Source: Hamadaea sp013361475
Lineage (GTDB): Bacteria; Actinomycetota; Actinomycetes; Mycobacteriales; Micromonosporaceae
Assembly (NCBI RefSeq): GCF_040654195.1
Contig: NZ_JBFAHM010000009.1
Location: 124,001-188,000 of the forward strand
DNA: 64,000 bases
Reading direction: 5' to 3'
In this document: positions 34,823 to 43,348 of the stretch, piece after piece
Layout: each line of letters opens with the position of its first letter
Numbering within the stretch: position 1 is the stretch's first letter
Made by a program: the position numbers and the translations under genes
The notes under the pieces: generated by a model
Seen by the model: only the letters and a program-made list of their open reading frames with translations
Told to the model about the DNA's origin: nothing
Database searches by the model: none

Positions 34823-35782
34823 ATGCCGCTGCAGAAGGTCGCCGTGCTGGCCCTGGACCAGATCGCCCCCTTCGAACTGGGCACGATCTGTGAGGTCTTC
34901 GGCACCGACCGGACCGACGACGGCTTCCCGCCCTACGAGTTCCAGGTGTGCAGTGTGGACGGCGGCCCGGTGCGGACGCGGTCCGGGTTCGAGCTGACCC
35001 CGCACGCCGATCTGACCCCGCTCGCGTACGCCGATCTTGTGGCGGTCCCGGCCCACCCGATCGACTCCGTGGTCCCCGAAGCCGCCGCCGAGGCACTGCG
35101 CGACGCGCACGAGCGAGGCGCCATCGTCCTGTCGGTGTGCTCCGGCGCCTTCCTGCTCGGCGAGGCCGGCCTGCTCGACGGACGCGAGTGCACCACCCAC
35201 TGGAAGTACGCCGACGAGCTGCAGCGCCGGTTCCCCCTGGCCAAGGTGGATCCCCGAGTCCTCTACGTCGACGACGGCAACCTCCTGACGAGCGCCGGAA
35301 CCGCCGCTGGCATCGACCTCTGCCTCCACCTCGTACGCCGGGAGCAGGGCACGGCGCTGGCGACCAAACTCGCCCGGCGCATGGTCGTCCCGCCGCACCG
35401 CGACGGCTGCCAGGCCCAGTACGTGGACATCCCGCTCCCCGAGGAGCCGGACGCGCCGACGCTCAGCCCGCTGCTCCTGTGGATCTCCGAGAACCTCGAC
35501 CGCCCGCACAGCGTGGAGTCGCTGGCCGCCAGCGTCTACATGGCACCGCGGACGTTCGCCCGCCGGTTCAAGGCCGAGACCGGAGCCACCCCGCACGACT
35601 GGCTGACCACCCAGCGGGTCCTGCTCGCCCGGCAGGTCCTCGAACAGACCGACCTCGGGATCGACGCCGTCGCCGTCCGCTGCGGCTTCGGCGACTCCGC
35701 CGCCATGCGGCATCACTTCGCCAAGCGACTCGGGACGACGCCGCAGGCGTACCGGGCGACGTTCCGCACGGTCGCCGCCTAG
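34823..35782 (+). CDS. GlxA/FtrA-type AraC regulator with DJ-1/PfpI domain
   Basis: 319 aa. Residues 1-175 form a DJ-1/PfpI (class I glutamine amidotransferase-like) domain with Cys in LSVCSGAFLLGEAG. The C-terminus has the two AraC helix-turn-helix units: SVESLAASVYMAPRTFARRFK and LGIDAVAVRCGFGDSAAMRHHF. TAGCCT at 34810-34815, 7 bases before the ATG, and no ribosome site suggest a leaderless mRNA; longer in-frame starts are not needed. Such proteins are activators sensing small metabolites; target unknown. Confidence 0.93.
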   Translation: MPLQKVAVLALDQIAPFELGTICEVFGTDRTDDGFPPYEFQVCSVDGGPVRTRSGFELTPHADLTPLAYADLVAVPAHPIDSVVPEAAAEALRDAHERGAIVLSVCSGAFLLGEAGLLDGRECTTHWKYADELQRRFPLAKVDPRVLYVDDGNLLTSAGTAAGIDLCLHLVRREQGTALATKLARRMVVPPHRDGCQAQYVDIPLPEEPDAPTLSPLLLWISENLDRPHSVESLAASVYMAPRTFARRFKAETGATPHDWLTTQRVLLARQVLEQTDLGIDAVAVRCGFGDSAAMRHHFAKRLGTTPQAYRATFRTVAA

Positions 35783-35824
35783 CACCGCTCTTGCCGGCCG
35801 GCGTCATCCCGGTGCGCGCGACGG

Positions 35825-36295
35825 CTAGGCGAGCACCACGGTGAAGTACTCCGTGACGACGGTCGCATCGGCGATCGACGCCAGGCCCCACTCGGCGAGA
35901 TGCGGCTCATACAGTTCTCGGTGAACTCGTCGCCAATGATCCAGCGACAGGTCCCCTTCCCCTTCGGCCAGGGCGACTTCCGGCGGCACGTCGTAGAACT
36001 TGTGGACCACGATCTTTTCGGTCCGCAGGAGGCAGCCCGGCTCTTCTCGGCTGGTCAGCAGGATCCAAAAGTTGCCGACCCGCGGCAGCGGATCGCCCGC
36101 GGCGAGGAAGTCCTCCTCGATGCTGCTGCCCGCGGTCTTCCGTCCCGTCAGGTACAGCCCGAGCAGTTCGTCCGTCGACTCCCGCGGGCCGGCGAAGGAC
36201 GCCTCGACGAAGGGATCGACCGGCCGGCCCTCCGGCGGCAGAGTCTCGAGGTATGCCTGCCAGAACGCCGCTTGGGCCTCGCTCAGACGTCTCAC
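35825..36295 (-). CDS. ASCH-domain protein
   Basis: 156 aa from a GTG at 36295, 6 bases after GGAG; the upstream GTG at 36301 touches the ribosome site. The ASCH pattern is seen in LYLTGRKTAGSSIEEDF, VGNFWILLTSREEPGCLLRTEKIVVHKF and the acidic DLSLDHWRRVHRELYE. ASCH proteins bind RNA or hydrolyse modified nucleosides. It converges on the DJ-1/AraC gene and is preceded by a methyltransferase gene 24 bases upstream. Confidence 0.88.
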   Translation of the reverse strand: MRRLSEAQAAFWQAYLETLPPEGRPVDPFVEASFAGPRESTDELLGLYLTGRKTAGSSIEEDFLAAGDPLPRVGNFWILLTSREEPGCLLRTEKIVVHKFYDVPPEVALAEGEGDLSLDHWRRVHRELYEPHLAEWGLASIADATVVTEYFTVVLA

Positions 36296-36319
36296 CGGCA
36301 CCTCCAGTCCTGCGGCAGC

Positions 36320-37060
36320 TTAACGCGGCCGGCGACGGGCGAGGATCAGCGTGTTGCCGATCGTCATGTCGAGCCGGTCGGCGTACGCCGTCGTGACGTC
36401 GCGCATCGCGGCGAGTTTGGCCGTCTGCTCCTCCGCGGGCAGCATGCGATACCACGAGGTCGTCTGGTGCAACGCGACGAACTGCTCGGGCTCATAGGGC
36501 AGAACGCGGTCGAGGAGGCGTACCTCGATGTCGGTCAGGGCAGTGTGATCGCGCAGTTCGGCGACGCCCCAGTCGGCGATGGGCGGGCGGGGCTCGTCCG
36601 GACCGAACAGGGGCTCCATCGCGGCTTTGACCTCGGGGTCGGCGTACGAGGAACGCGCGCTGATGAGCGCGAGCGTGCCACCGGGAGCCAGGGCGCGTTC
36701 GGCGCGTTGGGCGCGGACGATCGGGGTGACCCAGTGCCAGGCGAGGGCGGCGTAGAGCAGGGACACGCCGCCGGGCGGGGGCGGCCAGTCCTCGAACTTC
36801 GCGACGTCGATCGAGACGCCGGGGACGCGTTCGCGGAGCACCGCCGCCATGCGTGGGTCGGGTTCGACACAGGTGACGGGGAAGCCACGCCCGGCGAACA
36901 GCGCGGTGGCCTTGCCGGTTCCGGCGCCCACCTCGACCGCGCTCGTGACGGGCTCGCCGCGCGCCACGGCGTAGGAGAGGATCTGGTCGGCGAGTTCGGC
37001 CGGGAGTTCCGGGCGTACTTCGTCGTAGAGGCCGGCGACCTCACCGAACTGTGTGCTCAC
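36320..37060 (-). CDS. SAM-dependent methyltransferase (class I)
   Basis: 246 aa from a GTG at 37060 that overlaps the stop of the membrane protein gene (GTGA). Motif I is AVEVGAGTGKATALFA, followed by TCVEPDPRMAAVL and a WHWVTP segment typical of Methyltransf_11/25 members related to trans-aconitate-type enzymes. The overlap shows coupling to the upstream gene. Substrate unknown. Confidence 0.9.
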   Translation of the reverse strand: MSTQFGEVAGLYDEVRPELPAELADQILSYAVARGEPVTSAVEVGAGTGKATALFAGRGFPVTCVEPDPRMAAVLRERVPGVSIDVAKFEDWPPPPGGVSLLYAALAWHWVTPIVRAQRAERALAPGGTLALISARSSYADPEVKAAMEPLFGPDEPRPPIADWGVAELRDHTALTDIEVRLLDRVLPYEPEQFVALHQTTSWYRMLPAEEQTAKLAAMRDVTTAYADRLDMTIGNTLILARRRPR

Positions 37061-37434
37061 GCGCGCCTCCAGACGCCGGCGATCAGGAAGATCTCGATCA
37101 AGGTGACGATCGTCAGGCCGATCGTCCACCACCACGCGAAGTCGGCGAACACGGAGGCGACGGTCAGGCCGAGACCCAAACCGAAGCCCGCGCCGAGGCC
37201 GAAGAGCGCCCCGCTGGGCAGGCGGGCCGAGGACAGCCCGCGGTAGATGATCCACAGGAGCCAGAGGCCGCCGGGTGTCACCAGCGCGACCCCGGCGAGA
37301 TCCACGAGGGACGGCCCGTGACCGGGGCCGAAGTGGATCACCTCGGGTCCTTCGAGCCGGGCGGGCAGCGCAAGGATCCCGATGCCGCACAGGACGAGGA
37401 GGAGTGCGACGACGGTCTGGCGGCGTACCGGCAT
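37057..37434 (-). CDS. Small integral membrane protein, unknown
   Basis: 125 aa with four predicted helices: about 9-26, 44-64, 76-97 and 99-121. The third starts with a Gly-rich GLGAGFGLGLGL stretch. No domain recognised. Its stop overlaps the methyltransferase GTG by 4 bases. Confidence 0.75.
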   Translation of the reverse strand: MPVRRQTVVALLLVLCGIGILALPARLEGPEVIHFGPGHGPSLVDLAGVALVTPGGLWLLWIIYRGLSSARLPSGALFGLGAGFGLGLGLTVASVFADFAWWWTIGLTIVTLIEIFLIAGVWRRA

Positions 37435-37545
37435 ATTCGAGATTATGGGTCAAGGTCGACACGCCGTGTTACCGCACTTGAACTGACCGGAATGTCCATA
37501 CGAACGGACGACCCGATGGATCTCTAATGTCGGTACTCTGCACCG

Positions 37546-40167
37546 GTGGGCGAACCGTGGCAATTTGTCGGTCGGCACGCTGAGCGCGACTCCGTGCTGA
37601 AATCGGTGACCGCACCGACCCCGCGCGGCGTGGTCCTGAGTGGAGCGGCCGGAGTCGGCAAGAGCCGGCTCCTGCGTGAGGTGCTGAACAAGCTGGACCG
37701 CACCCGCTTCCCCTACCTGGCGGCAGCCGCGACGGCCGCCACCGCGAACCTGCCGCTGGGCGCGTTCGCGGAGATCCTGCCACCGACCCCGCCGATGGGC
37801 GCCAACCCCACTCTGCTGCTGCGCTGGGCGCTCGACGCCATCCGCGCGCAGGGCGGCGACCACCCGACGATCCTCGTGGTCGACGACATCCACCTGCTCG
37901 ATCCGCTCGGCGCGACGGTCGTCCTGTACGCGTGCCGCAGCGGAGCGGCGACGTTGATCGCCACGCACCGGTCCGAGACGCCGGTGCCCGAGGCGATCAG
38001 CACCCTGTGGAAGGACGACCTCGTCGAACGGGTGGAGGTCAAGGCGCTCGACGAGCAGCAGACGACCGAACTGCTGGGCAAGGTGTTGCAGGGGCCGGTC
38101 CAGCAGGCGAGCGCGACCCGGCTCTGGCAGATCACCGAGGGCAATGCGCTGTTGCTGCGAGAGGTGCTGACCAGCTTGGAGGGCACCGCCGAGCTGTCGC
38201 TGGAGCACGGCAGCTGGACGTGGAGCGGCAAGCTGCCCACCGACCCCGCGCTGAACCAGCTCGTCGACGAGCGCATCGGCCGCCTCGAGGAGCCCGTACG
38301 CAAGGTGCTGGAGCTGGTGGCGCTCGGCGAGCCGATCGGCCTGAACCTGATCCAGCGCGAGTGCGGCGAGGGACCGGTCGCGCAGGCCGAGGACTCGCTG
38401 CTGATCCGGATCCTGGAGGACGGCAAGCGGCAGAACGTGCGCCTCACCCATCCGATCTACGGTGAGGTGCTGCGGCACAGCATCAGCGTCACCCGGGCGC
38501 ACAAGCGGCGGGCGCAGCTGGCCGAGCTGATCGAGTCCACCGGCGCGCGGCGGCGTCAGGATCTCCTGCGCGTGGCCGTCCTGCGGCTCGACAGCCGCAC
38601 CGCGACCGACCCGATGCAACTGCTGCGCGCCGCCGGGCTCGCCTTCGCCGATCTGGATACGCGGCTCGCCGCCCGGCTGGCCGAGGCGGCCAGCAACGCC
38701 GGGGCGGGCTTCTCGGCGCAGGAGTTGTTCGCGACCGCGGTGGGGCTCAACGGCGATCCGCAGAAGGCTCTGGAGCTGCTCGACGAGGCGGCCCGCGAGC
38801 ACACCAGCGACTGGGAGGTGGCCCGGATCGCGGTCGCCCGCAGCGTGCAGCAGATGACGGCGATCGACGACTCCGATCCGCTGGCGGTCCTCGACGCGGC
38901 CATCGAGCGCGTCACCGACCCGACCACGCGCGCGTGGATCCGGGCGCACATCGCGCCGGAGCGGATGTTCTACGGGTTCTACCAGGATCTCGACAAGCTG
39001 CTCGCCGACCTCAACGCCGACCCGTACTCATCGGCGGCGGCCAAGCAGTTCGCGGTGACCCTTCAGCTCGCGATGCGCGCCTGGCGCGGTGAGCCGGTGA
39101 CGGCGCTGCGCACGATCGTGCCGATGGAACGCAGCAGCCTCCCCCTGATCCCGGAGATGCCCTACCTGACCAACTCGATCCAGTACACGCTGGGCCAGGC
39201 CTCCCTGCTCGCCGGGGACGTCACCCACATCCAGGGCGCACTGGACCAGCCGGGCTCGACCGCGGTCCAGTTCTTCCCGGTGCTGGAAGGCCAGCAGGTC
39301 CTCAACCGAGCCCAGGCGTTGCGCATGCTCGGCAACACCCGCCAGGCGCAACGGCTCGCCCAGGGTGCGCTCGCGCACCTGCACACTGGTGGCCGGATCT
39401 TCCTGCCCGCCGTCTACGCGGAACTGGCCCAATGCGCCGCGGTCAACGGCGACGGGGCCGCCGAGGACTATCTCGCCGAGGCCGAGCGGACGCTGACCCG
39501 GGCGCGGCAGAACCACCTGCCGTGGGTGGGGCTGGCGCGCGTACAGGTCGACGCGAGCGCCGGCCGGATGGAGGCGGCGCGGGCCGCCGCCGACGATCTC
39601 ATCGGGGATCTGCGCCGCAACGGGTTCTCCGCACTGGAAGTCCTGGCACTGCACACGCTCACCCGGGCCGGGCTCGCCGATCAGGAGGTCGGCGACCGGA
39701 TGGCCGAGCTGGCGTCCAAGGTGGAGGGACCGCTGGCCCAGGCCGCCGCGCGCCACACCCACGCCCTGCTCACCGGCGACGTCACCGAGCTCAAGTCGGT
39801 CGTGGAGGAATACGGCCGGCTGCGGCTCATGCTCTACGCCGCCGAGGCGGCCGCGCAGGCGTACCAGATCAAGCCGGGCGACGCGGTCGCCTTCCGCCTC
39901 GCGGACCTGCTGGGCCTGTGTGAAGGCGTCCAGACGCCCGCGCTCAACCTGGGCATGACCGCGCTCACCGAGCGCGAGCTGGAGATCGCGGACATGGCCG
40001 CCACCGGCATGTCCAGCCGCGCGATCGCCGATCAGCTCGTGGTCTCGCACCGCACTCCGGACAATCATTTGTTCAAGGTGTACGCCAAGCTCGGCATCGC
40101 CGGCCGCACGGAACTTCCGGCGCGGCTGCGGCTCTACAAGGCACTGCATACTCATCGGACGAGCTGA
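37546..40167 (+). CDS. LAL-family LuxR transcriptional regulator
   Basis: 873 aa, the size range of large ATP-binding LuxR regulators. The AAA domain has a P-loop at residues 33-40 (GAAGVGKS) and a Walker B-like ILVVDDIHLL; a long TPR-like helical middle follows, and the C-terminus (about 807-860) is a LuxR helix-turn-helix, TERELEIADMAATGMSSRAIA. The usual VSHRTV is VSHRTP here. The GTG start lies 6 bases after TACTCT with no ribosome site, so the mRNA is probably leaderless. LAL proteins usually activate secondary metabolite or sugar-use clusters; the target is not evident nearby. Confidence 0.93.
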   Translation: MGEPWQFVGRHAERDSVLKSVTAPTPRGVVLSGAAGVGKSRLLREVLNKLDRTRFPYLAAAATAATANLPLGAFAEILPPTPPMGANPTLLLRWALDAIRAQGGDHPTILVVDDIHLLDPLGATVVLYACRSGAATLIATHRSETPVPEAISTLWKDDLVERVEVKALDEQQTTELLGKVLQGPVQQASATRLWQITEGNALLLREVLTSLEGTAELSLEHGSWTWSGKLPTDPALNQLVDERIGRLEEPVRKVLELVALGEPIGLNLIQRECGEGPVAQAEDSLLIRILEDGKRQNVRLTHPIYGEVLRHSISVTRAHKRRAQLAELIESTGARRRQDLLRVAVLRLDSRTATDPMQLLRAAGLAFADLDTRLAARLAEAASNAGAGFSAQELFATAVGLNGDPQKALELLDEAAREHTSDWEVARIAVARSVQQMTAIDDSDPLAVLDAAIERVTDPTTRAWIRAHIAPERMFYGFYQDLDKLLADLNADPYSSAAAKQFAVTLQLAMRAWRGEPVTALRTIVPMERSSLPLIPEMPYLTNSIQYTLGQASLLAGDVTHIQGALDQPGSTAVQFFPVLEGQQVLNRAQALRMLGNTRQAQRLAQGALAHLHTGGRIFLPAVYAELAQCAAVNGDGAAEDYLAEAERTLTRARQNHLPWVGLARVQVDASAGRMEAARAAADDLIGDLRRNGFSALEVLALHTLTRAGLADQEVGDRMAELASKVEGPLAQAAARHTHALLTGDVTELKSVVEEYGRLRLMLYAAEAAAQAYQIKPGDAVAFRLADLLGLCEGVQTPALNLGMTALTERELEIADMAATGMSSRAIADQLVVSHRTPDNHLFKVYAKLGIAGRTELPARLRLYKALHTHRTS

Positions 40168-40331
40168 CGTTACGCGATCCCGTTCGTAAGATCACTCACT
40201 CCGTTGATGGTGATCGCACAGCTCTGCAATTTGCACGTTGGCGGTGGCATGCTTCTCGTGCCGGCCGTCCGGTGCCCTCACCGGCCTTGGCGGCCGGTCC
40301 ACAATCTCCCTCCCCCGAGAAGAGGACCGGC

Positions 40332-40682
40332 ATGTCTCTGCGCCTCCAACGGTGCTTCGCCCAGACTCTCGGGGTGGGCGCCCTGTTCTGGCAGGCGGCT
40401 TCGGGGACGAGTTCGGCGGCGATCTGGATGATGATCATGACGCTCGACGAGTACGGCGTCGAGCAGCAGGCCGACTATTGGCGGCGCATTCTGGCGCAGG
40501 ACCCGGCGACCACCTTCGACCTGGCCGCTGAGCTGGCCGCGGTCGGGGCCTACCGGCCGGCGCTGCACTGGGCGGCGCAGGCGCGCACCGTCGGCCATCC
40601 CGAGGCGGCCGCGCTCTGCTCGGAGATCAAGCGCCGGCTGGCCGGCGACCGTCCACTGCCGACGGCGATGCCGCTGGCCTAG
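40332..40682 (+). CDS. Hypothetical small protein
   Basis: 116 aa from ATG 40332; a later start near 40437 (MTLDEYGV) gives about 80 aa and covers the better-looking part. The second half (QQADYWRRILAQDPATTF, then LAAELAAVGAYRPALHWAAQAR) resembles a single TPR/Sel1-like helical pair. It follows the LAL gene. The 164-base gap before it shows nothing recognisable. No family known. Confidence 0.55.
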   Translation: MSLRLQRCFAQTLGVGALFWQAASGTSSAAIWMMIMTLDEYGVEQQADYWRRILAQDPATTFDLAAELAAVGAYRPALHWAAQARTVGHPEAAALCSEIKRRLAGDRPLPTAMPLA

Positions 40683-40703
40683 CGTGCCTTGCCGGCGTCG
40701 GCG

Positions 40704-40726
40704 GCGCGTTATCCGGGATATCGCGG
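40704..40726. repeat. Near-palindrome family C, copy 1
   Basis: GCGCGTTATCCGGGATATCGCGG is close to its own complement and matches the complement of 44928-44950 at about 20 of 23 bases. A related TTATCCCGGGA lies at 40750-40760. It is in the gap between two convergent genes. Confidence 0.7.
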
Positions 40727-40760
40727 TCTCACGCCGCTTCTGAACAACGTTATCCCGGGA

Positions 40761-40816
40761 AAGTGCGTGCCTTCAGGCCGCGCGGGCCCCACATCGCGCC
40801 CCATAGGCACGCACTT
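40761..40816. terminator. Perfect 12-bp inverted repeat between convergent genes
   Basis: AAGTGCGTGCCT at 40761-40772 pairs exactly with 40805-40816 across a 32-nt GC-rich loop. It sits 4 bases from the end of the leftward kinase-Nudix gene and 80 bases past the rightward gene, so a two-way transcription stop is the likely role. Confidence 0.6.
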
Positions 40817-40819
40817 CGG

Positions 40820-42154
40820 TCAGGAGGGTGGACGCAGCTCGTTCGGGGCGAGGCGGCGTACCACGTAGAGCAGTTGCGGCGGCTCCAGCCGGCCGGCGAG
40901 CGAACCCAGCTGCGACCAGTGCACCCAGGCCTGCTCGACCAGCGAAACCTGCTCGCCCGGCGTGAGTTTGGCCGGCTTCACCGGCGGCTGAGACCCCGGG
41001 AAGCGGGCGAGATAGAACGGCTCGACGCCGACCCAGCGGCGCCCCTTCCACTGACAGTCGCGGTGCACCGCGACGTTGTCCGGGCGGATCAGCCCCGGGT
41101 CCAGGCCGGTCTCCTCGACGAGTTCCCGCTGGGCGGCGGCGTACGGCTCCTCGCCCTCCTCGACGCCGCCGCCGGGCGGCTCCCACAGGTGGTCGCCGGT
41201 GGCCGGATCCCGCCAGTGCTGCAACAGGATGCGGCCGTCGTCGTCGAGGCAGATGATCCGGACCGCCTCCCGATGGGCCAGCTCCTCGACGCGGACGGAT
41301 TCGCGGAAGCGTTCGTAGGACGGCTCGTCGATGTGCCCGGCGACCGGCGACGCCACCGCCGCGGCGGAGACGGCGACCGCGTCGGAGACCAGCTCGTGCC
41401 AGCCGATCCCGGCGGCGAGGCCACGGGCGAGCGCGGCCACACAGGAGTCGCCGGCTCCGGTCGGGTTGCCGAAGACCCGCTCGGGCGGGTACGCCCGCCA
41501 CGTGCCGTGCGCGGTGACCGCCTCCATGCCCTCCTCGCCACGGGAGGCGACGACCGCCTTGGCACCCTGGGCGAGCAGCTCCCGCGGAGTGTTGTCACCG
41601 AGTTCGTCCCGGTTCGGCTTGACGACGTCCGGTCCGGCCGCGATGCCGAGCGTCAGCGCCTCGCCTTCGGCGTCGAGGACGCTGAGCACACCCGCTTCCC
41701 GGGCGAGCGCGATGAGTTGCGCGTACGCGTCCGCCGGCACGCCCTTCGGCAGTGAACCGGACAGCGTGACGACCTTGACGCCGGGCAGCAACGTCGCGAA
41801 ATGCCTACGGAACTGCTCCCATTCGGCCGGGCGCACCTCGGGGCCGGGCTCCCAGAAGCCGGTCGCGTCCTGCCCGTCGACGATCGCCACCGTCCGCCGG
41901 GTCTCCCCGGAGACCGGCCAGAACGAGTGCTCCACCCCGTCGAGCAGTTCGGTGATCCGGGCGCCGGTCGCCCCGCCGAGCAGGCCGGTGGCCAGCACAG
42001 ACTGACCCAGCTGGGCGAGGACGCGGGCGACGTTGAGACCCTTGCCGCCGGGGCGCTCGGCCACCTCGCGTACGCGGTGCGAGGTGTGCGGCCGCAGCGC
42101 CTCGACTCGGTAGGTGATGTCGAGCGCCGGGTTCAGGGTCACCGCCAGGATCAT
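40820..42154 (-). CDS. PfkB-family sugar kinase fused to a Nudix hydrolase
   Basis: 444 aa in one frame. Residues 1 to about 300 form a 1-phosphofructokinase/LacC-type PfkB kinase: MILAVTLNPALDITYRV, RPGGKGLNVARVLA and NPTGAGDSCVAA with catalytic D236. From about 300 a Nudix domain follows, with a full Nudix box at about 327-350 (GGGVEEGEEPYAAAQRELVE, then ETGL). Kinases of this family phosphorylate fructose-1-P or tagatose-6-P; Nudix domains hydrolyse nucleoside diphosphates linked to other groups. The fusion is unusual. It lies 63 bases after a GNAT gene in a leftward run with TetR. Confidence 0.93.
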   Translation of the reverse strand: MILAVTLNPALDITYRVEALRPHTSHRVREVAERPGGKGLNVARVLAQLGQSVLATGLLGGATGARITELLDGVEHSFWPVSGETRRTVAIVDGQDATGFWEPGPEVRPAEWEQFRRHFATLLPGVKVVTLSGSLPKGVPADAYAQLIALAREAGVLSVLDAEGEALTLGIAAGPDVVKPNRDELGDNTPRELLAQGAKAVVASRGEEGMEAVTAHGTWRAYPPERVFGNPTGAGDSCVAALARGLAAGIGWHELVSDAVAVSAAAVASPVAGHIDEPSYERFRESVRVEELAHREAVRIICLDDDGRILLQHWRDPATGDHLWEPPGGGVEEGEEPYAAAQRELVEETGLDPGLIRPDNVAVHRDCQWKGRRWVGVEPFYLARFPGSQPPVKPAKLTPGEQVSLVEQAWVHWSQLGSLAGRLEPPQLLYVVRRLAPNELRPPS

Positions 42155-42217
42155 GGGGTCATCCTGCCGGATCGATGCCGATGAAAACAGTCCCGGTCCA
42201 GCCCGGACGCGTGCCGA

Positions 42218-42700
42218 TCACAGTTCCAGGGTGTAGACCTGGCCGACGAGGTGCTGCCCGAACGAGTCGTGCTCCTCCGCCTCGACCAGCTGGAAGCCCT
42301 CAGCCAGGTAGATCTTGCGCGCGGAGACCAGCGGATCGTTGGTCCACAACATCATCCGGGCGTACCCGACGCCGCGGGCGAAGTCCACACAGGCACGGAC
42401 CAGTCGCTGCCCGACGCCGCGACCCCGCGCGATCGGGTCGACCAGCAGGATGCGCAACTGCGCCGTCTGCTCGTCCTTGCGTACGCAGAACACGCAGCCC
42501 GCTCGCCGTCCGTCGACCTCGGCGATCCACGCGCGCTCTCGCTCGGGGTCGTGTTTCTCGGCGTAGTCGGCCACGATGCGGGCCACCAGCGCCTCGAAGC
42601 TGGTGTCCCAGCCGAACTCGGCGGCATAGACCTCGCCGTGCCGCTGCACGACCCAGCCCAGGTCGCCGGGCTGGTCCAGGACGCGGATCACCTCACTCAT
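42218..42700 (-). CDS. GNAT-family N-acetyltransferase
   Basis: 160 aa. The acetyl-CoA motif is LRILLVDPIARGRGVGQRLV, followed by YARMMLWTND and ARKIYLAEGF. It starts 8 bases from a perfect operator-like dyad and 21 bases after the TetR gene, so it is probably the main target of that regulator. In several MarR/TetR-linked systems such GNAT domains are fused to the regulator; here they are separate. Substrate unknown. Confidence 0.9.
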   Translation of the reverse strand: MSEVIRVLDQPGDLGWVVQRHGEVYAAEFGWDTSFEALVARIVADYAEKHDPERERAWIAEVDGRRAGCVFCVRKDEQTAQLRILLVDPIARGRGVGQRLVRACVDFARGVGYARMMLWTNDPLVSARKIYLAEGFQLVEAEEHDSFGQHLVGQVYTLEL

Positions 42701-42708
42701 GGTTCGAG

Positions 42709-42724
42709 TGAAACACTCGTTTCA
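42709..42724. promoter_or_regulatory. Probable TetR operator
   Basis: TGAAAC-actc-GTTTCA is a perfect dyad between the end of the TetR gene and the start of the GNAT gene, overlapping the TetR stop codon. The sequence resembles known TetR-type operators with GAAAC half-sites. TetR probably binds here to control GNAT and the kinase-Nudix gene. Confidence 0.65.
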
Positions 42725-43324
42725 GTCGGCTGTCAACGCCGTCCCGTCCAGGCCGCGCAGAAACATCGCCATCGCCCGGTCGGTACGCCGGGAGTCGCCC
42801 GTCGCCAGCCGATCCAGCAGCAGCCCGCGTACCGTCGCAAGCAGCAGAGTCGCCGCGACGTCGGGATCGGCGCCGGGCATCAGCCGTTCGGCGACCGGGC
42901 GCAGCTGCGGCAGCCACTCCGCCACACTGGCCGCACCGTAGCCGTCCCACGCCCCCGGCTCGGCCCGCAAGGAGAGCGCGTAGCTCTCGAAGAACAGCCG
43001 CTCGACATGCGCGTTGTCCGGATCGGTCAGCCACTGCCAGAGCCGGTCCACCGCCGACCTGCCCGCCGGCTCCCCCTCGGCGTCGTCCGTCGCGGAATCG
43101 GTCAGCTCCGCCTGAACCAGCTCGACCTGCTCCCGGCGACTGTGCGCCACCACTTCGCGTACCAGCTGATCTTTGCTGGTGAAGAAGTAGAGCAGGACCC
43201 GCGGGCTCGAGCCGACCGCGGCGGCCAGCGGGCGCAGCGACATGTCGGCCAAGCCGTGGGCACGCGAGTAGTCGACCAGCTTGGCCAGCAGTTCCGCGCG
43301 CCGCGCGCTGTCGTCGCTCGTCAT
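42722..43324 (-). CDS. TetR-family transcriptional regulator
   Basis: 200 aa. The N-terminal helix-turn-helix is LADMSLRPLAAAVGSSPRVLLYFFTSKDQLVREV, matching the TetR pattern (RxxLA..VG.S...LYxxF..K..L). The C-terminal helical domain would bind the inducer. It precedes GNAT and the kinase-Nudix gene, and the dyad at 42709-42724 overlaps its stop. Confidence 0.92.
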   Translation of the reverse strand: MTSDDSARRAELLAKLVDYSRAHGLADMSLRPLAAAVGSSPRVLLYFFTSKDQLVREVVAHSRREQVELVQAELTDSATDDAEGEPAGRSAVDRLWQWLTDPDNAHVERLFFESYALSLRAEPGAWDGYGAASVAEWLPQLRPVAERLMPGADPDVAATLLLATVRGLLLDRLATGDSRRTDRAMAMFLRGLDGTALTAD

Positions 43325-43348
43325 GCGACGACGGTAGCGGACCGAGGG

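Noticed and set aside
40820..42154. Two separate genes, kinase and Nudix
   Set aside because: There is no stop and no start with a ribosome site between the two domains; the joined frame reads through cleanly, although a sequencing error cannot be excluded.
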